A DNA stretch of 16,265 bases from Prevotella sp. UBA4341. Its GTDB lineage: Bacteria; Bacteroidota; Bacteroidia; Bacteroidales; Bacteroidaceae. Shown piece after piece: positions 14,455 through 16,265 of this stretch. Positions within the stretch are counted from its first letter, which is position 1; every line of letters starts with the position of its first letter. Location: assembly GCA_002393705.1 (NCBI GenBank), contig DGTH01000085.1, positions 1,937-18,201 of the forward strand, in the 5' to 3' direction. The notes below the pieces were generated by a model, which saw nothing but the letters and a program-made list of their open reading frames with translations, made no database searches and was not told the origin of the DNA. The position numbers and the translations under genes were made by a program.

Positions 14455-15144
14455 ATGGAAAAGAAGAAAATACTGGTGGTTGACGATGAGCACGACTTGG
14501 TGGATGTGCTACAGTACAACCTGAACATGGCCGGATTTCAAGCCGAAGCGGCCTTCTCGGCCGAGAGGGCACTGGAAATGATAGGCGACGGCAAGACCCA
14601 CTACGACCTGCTGCTACTGGACGTGATGATGCCCGGGCTGTCGGGTTTTGAACTGGCAGAACACCTGAAGTACAACATCAAGACGAAGAATATACCCATC
14701 ATTTTCCTGACAGCCAAAGACTCGGTAGAAGACGCACTGCAGGGCTTCAGCCACGGTGCTGACGACTACATCAGAAAACCTTTCTCCATACGCGAGGTGG
14801 TGGCACGCATCAACGCCGTACTGACCAGGGCAAAGACCGAGGAGCAGGAGGAAGGCGTGCTGAGATATGAAGACCTGGTGATGGACCTGGAGAAGAAGCA
14901 CGTGACGGCCGACGGCCAGGAGGTGCAGCTGACACGCACGGAGTACGAGTTGCTCAAGCTGCTGCTGGGCCACCAAGGCGAAGTGCAGACGCGGCAACAG
15001 CTGCTGGAGGGAGCCTGGCCGGAGGGCGTCATCGTGACCGACAGAGCCGTGGATGTGAACATTACGCGACTGAGGAAGAAACTGAACGGCTACGCCCAAC
15101 ACATCGTGTCGAAGCACGGTTTCGGGTACGTCTTCAAGGTCTAA
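14455..15144 (+). CDS. PhoB/OmpR-like DNA-binding response regulator
   Basis: A 229-residue two-domain regulator. The receiver domain (about 4-120) has the acidic pair D10/D11, phospho-acceptor Asp56 in LLLLDVMMPG, Thr86 in FLTAKD and Lys108 in YIRKPF. The winged-helix output domain (about 135-229) has LTRTEYELLKLLL, RQQLLEGAW, RAVDVNITRLRKKL and the end HGFGYVFKV. An in-frame TTG at 14419 would add 12 residues but sits 1 bp after the previous stop; the ATG at 14455 gives the standard MEKKKILVVDDE start. With a phosphate transporter upstream and a PhoR-like kinase downstream, control of the phosphate response is likely, including autoregulation through the Pho-like boxes (inference). Confidence 0.93.
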   Translation: MEKKKILVVDDEHDLVDVLQYNLNMAGFQAEAAFSAERALEMIGDGKTHYDLLLLDVMMPGLSGFELAEHLKYNIKTKNIPIIFLTAKDSVEDALQGFSHGADDYIRKPFSIREVVARINAVLTRAKTEEQEEGVLRYEDLVMDLEKKHVTADGQEVQLTRTEYELLKLLLGHQGEVQTRQQLLEGAWPEGVIVTDRAVDVNITRLRKKLNGYAQHIVSKHGFGYVFKV

Positions 15145-15163
15145 GGAAGCTCAAAGTCAAAAA

Positions 15164-15198
15164 CACCCAACACCCAACACCCATCACCCAACACCCAA
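15164..15198. repeat. Heptamer tract CACCCAW between response regulator and kinase
   Basis: Five units, CACCCAA, CACCCAA, CACCCAT, CACCCAA, CACCCAA, have strict 7-bp period. The last A of the tract is the A of the kinase ATG at 15198, so the tract occupies the position where a ribosome would bind. Confidence 0.9.
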
Positions 15199-16157
15199 TG
15201 ACTGAAGGAAGAAAAATGTTTCTAAGCGTGATGGTAGTGTTCGTTCTGTACGCCATCATCTTCATTCTCTTCGAGGACTACGACCGCCGCTACATAGAAC
15301 CCTTTGAAGAGGCCAGCGACTGGCACCTGCTACTGTTCTCGGTAGTGGTAATGGCCGGGCTGGGATGGCTGCTGCACGGATACTCCAAGCGCATGGACGA
15401 ACGCATAACCCGCGAACAGCAGGAGAAACAGAACCAGATGAGGCGGGAGCTGACACAAAACATAGCCCACGAGCTGAAGACACCCGTGGCCAGCATACTG
15501 GCCTATACCGACACCATACTGGACACGCCGCAAATGGACGAAAAGACCAGACAGCGATTCATTGAACGCACCAACGCACAGGCCCGGCGGCTGACGCACC
15601 TGATGCAGGACATAGCGGTGCTGAACAAGCTGGACTACGCTGCCGACATGCTGCAAAGAGAGCGCATTGACGTGGCCGAACTGGTGGCCGACGTGGTGCA
15701 AGAGTCGGAAAGAGCACTGGAAGCCAAGGAGATGACCTTCCGCAACTGTCTGCCGCAAGACATCTGCATAGAGGGCAACTGGCAGATGACGTACAGCATC
15801 TTCAGGAACCTGACGGACAACGCCATCAACTACGCCGGGAAGGGCTCTACCATCAGCCTGACGGCTACAAGACAAGAGGACGGTTGGCACTTCTGCTTCG
15901 AAGACAACGGAGTGGGCGTGGCTGAGGAACACCTGCCGCGACTCTTCGAGCGCTTCTACCGCACGGACAAGGGACGCAGCCGCGACCTGGGCGGAACGGG
16001 CCTGGGACTAAGCATTGTGAAGAACGCCGTACAGTTTCACGGCGGCACCATCAGCGTGAGTCTGGTAGCCCCCCACGGGCTGCGCTTTCAGTTCAGTTTA
16101 GCCCCCTCCCGGCCTCCCCAAAGGGGAGGAGCGCCTTCACGGACAGGAAAAAAATAA
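15198..16157 (+). CDS. PhoR-like sensor histidine kinase
   Basis: A 319-residue membrane kinase. There are two transmembrane segments (about 7-25 and 44-60) with a short periplasmic loop of about 18 residues, too small for a classic ligand-binding domain. The HisKA helix carries the phospho-acceptor His91 in NIAHELKTP. The ATPase domain has an N box (NLTDNAINYA), G1 (DNGVGV), F box (FERFYRTD) and G2 (GTGLGLSI). It should phosphorylate the adjacent regulator. With such a small sensor loop, input may come from the transporter/PhoU-like protein, as for E. coli PhoR. The last 17 or so residues (PPQRGGAPSRTGKK) are encoded by a GC-rich hairpin element and by the ssrA terminator, and lie outside the usual domain end FQFSLA. 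Confidence 0.92.
   Translation: MTEGRKMFLSVMVVFVLYAIIFILFEDYDRRYIEPFEEASDWHLLLFSVVVMAGLGWLLHGYSKRMDERITREQQEKQNQMRRELTQNIAHELKTPVASILAYTDTILDTPQMDEKTRQRFIERTNAQARRLTHLMQDIAVLNKLDYAADMLQRERIDVAELVADVVQESERALEAKEMTFRNCLPQDICIEGNWQMTYSIFRNLTDNAINYAGKGSTISLTATRQEDGWHFCFEDNGVGVAEEHLPRLFERFYRTDKGRSRDLGGTGLGLSIVKNAVQFHGGTISVSLVAPHGLRFQFSLAPSRPPQRGGAPSRTGKK
16113..16129. repeat. CCTCCCC-AAA-GGGGAGG hairpin in the kinase 3' end
   Basis: A perfect 7-bp stem with an AAA loop lies in a C-rich context. It looks like an intergenic repeat that has become part of the kinase coding sequence. Confidence 0.6.
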
Positions 16158-16188
16158 GTGACAAGTAGTAGTAGGACTTGTCACTTAT
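16154..16188 (-). terminator. ssrA: Intrinsic terminator of ssrA
   Basis: A perfect 12-bp stem (ATAAGTGACAAG and complement, 11-nt loop) is followed on the minus strand by at least six T. It lies 12 bp after the tmRNA 3' end. The kinase stop codon (16155-16157) is within the stem and its last two Lys codons are the A tract. On the plus strand there is no T tract, so kinase termination may be weak. Confidence 0.85.
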
Positions 16189-16200
16189 CATTTGGAATCA

Positions 16201-16265
16201 GGTGGAGATGGAGGGGTTCGAACCCTCGTCCGCACAAGGAAACCATACGCTTTCTACACGCTTAT
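16201..16265 (-). ncRNA. ssrA: tmRNA, 3' part (window edge cuts the 5' part)
   Basis: The minus strand reads ATAAGCGTGTAGAAAGC, then GGTTTCCTTG, GGAC and the T arm GAGGG-TTCGAAC-CCCTC, and ends with the acceptor strand CATCTCC followed by A and CC. This is the typical end of Bacteroidota tmRNA, which rescues stalled ribosomes with SmpB. The T stem is 5 bp with the standard TTCGAAC loop. The base after ACC is T, so the terminal CCA is not fully encoded and A76 would have to be added after processing. The tag-coding region is outside the window. Confidence 0.9.

Overview
The window looks like a chromosomal segment from a Bacteroidota bacterium, most likely Prevotella or a close relative. Supporting signs are Bacteroidota-type promoters (TTTG, about 20 bp, then TAnnTTTG) in front of several genes, the near absence of Shine-Dalgarno sites, and gene families typical of the group: a TonB-dependent receptor with DUF5689 and OB-fold lipoproteins, a Wzi-like porin, and a type B L31 protein. 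All assignments come from reading the sequence; no database search was run.

Layout. 1-233 (-) is the start of rpmE2, cut by the window edge. 417-776 (-) is a small exported protein with its own promoter and a structured leader of about 220 nt. 1201-6492 (-) is a three-gene unit: TonB-dependent receptor, DUF5689 lipoprotein, and a lipoprotein with duplicated OB-fold domains. Divergent from it, 6608-9093 (+) encodes an exported endonuclease/exonuclease/phosphatase-family enzyme, a uridine kinase and a histidine phosphatase. The phosphatase frame runs 150 bp into the 3' end of a convergent His/Gly-rich secreted protein (8944-9990, -). 10164-12271 (+) is a Wzi-like outer-membrane protein translationally coupled to a lipocalin-like lipoprotein. 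A repeat-rich intergenic region (12272-12716) precedes 12717-16157 (+), which holds a Na/Pi cotransporter with a PhoU-like tail, a PhoB-like response regulator and a PhoR-like kinase. The window ends in the 3' part of tmRNA (ssrA, -).

How the genes may work together. The receptor, nucleic-acid-binding-type lipoproteins, exported nuclease, nucleoside kinase and phosphatase could form a nucleic-acid or nucleotide scavenging locus (inference). The second functional block is a phosphate-transport and sensing operon. Upstream of its promoter lie two inverted 18-bp elements built like PhoB boxes (7-bp half-sites, 4-bp spacers, 11-bp period).

The most striking cross-window pattern is a set of tracts with 7-bp periodicity and four different sequences. 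Each sits at the junction of two co-directional genes, and one lies inside a lipoprotein signal peptide, where loss or gain of a unit would shift the reading frame.
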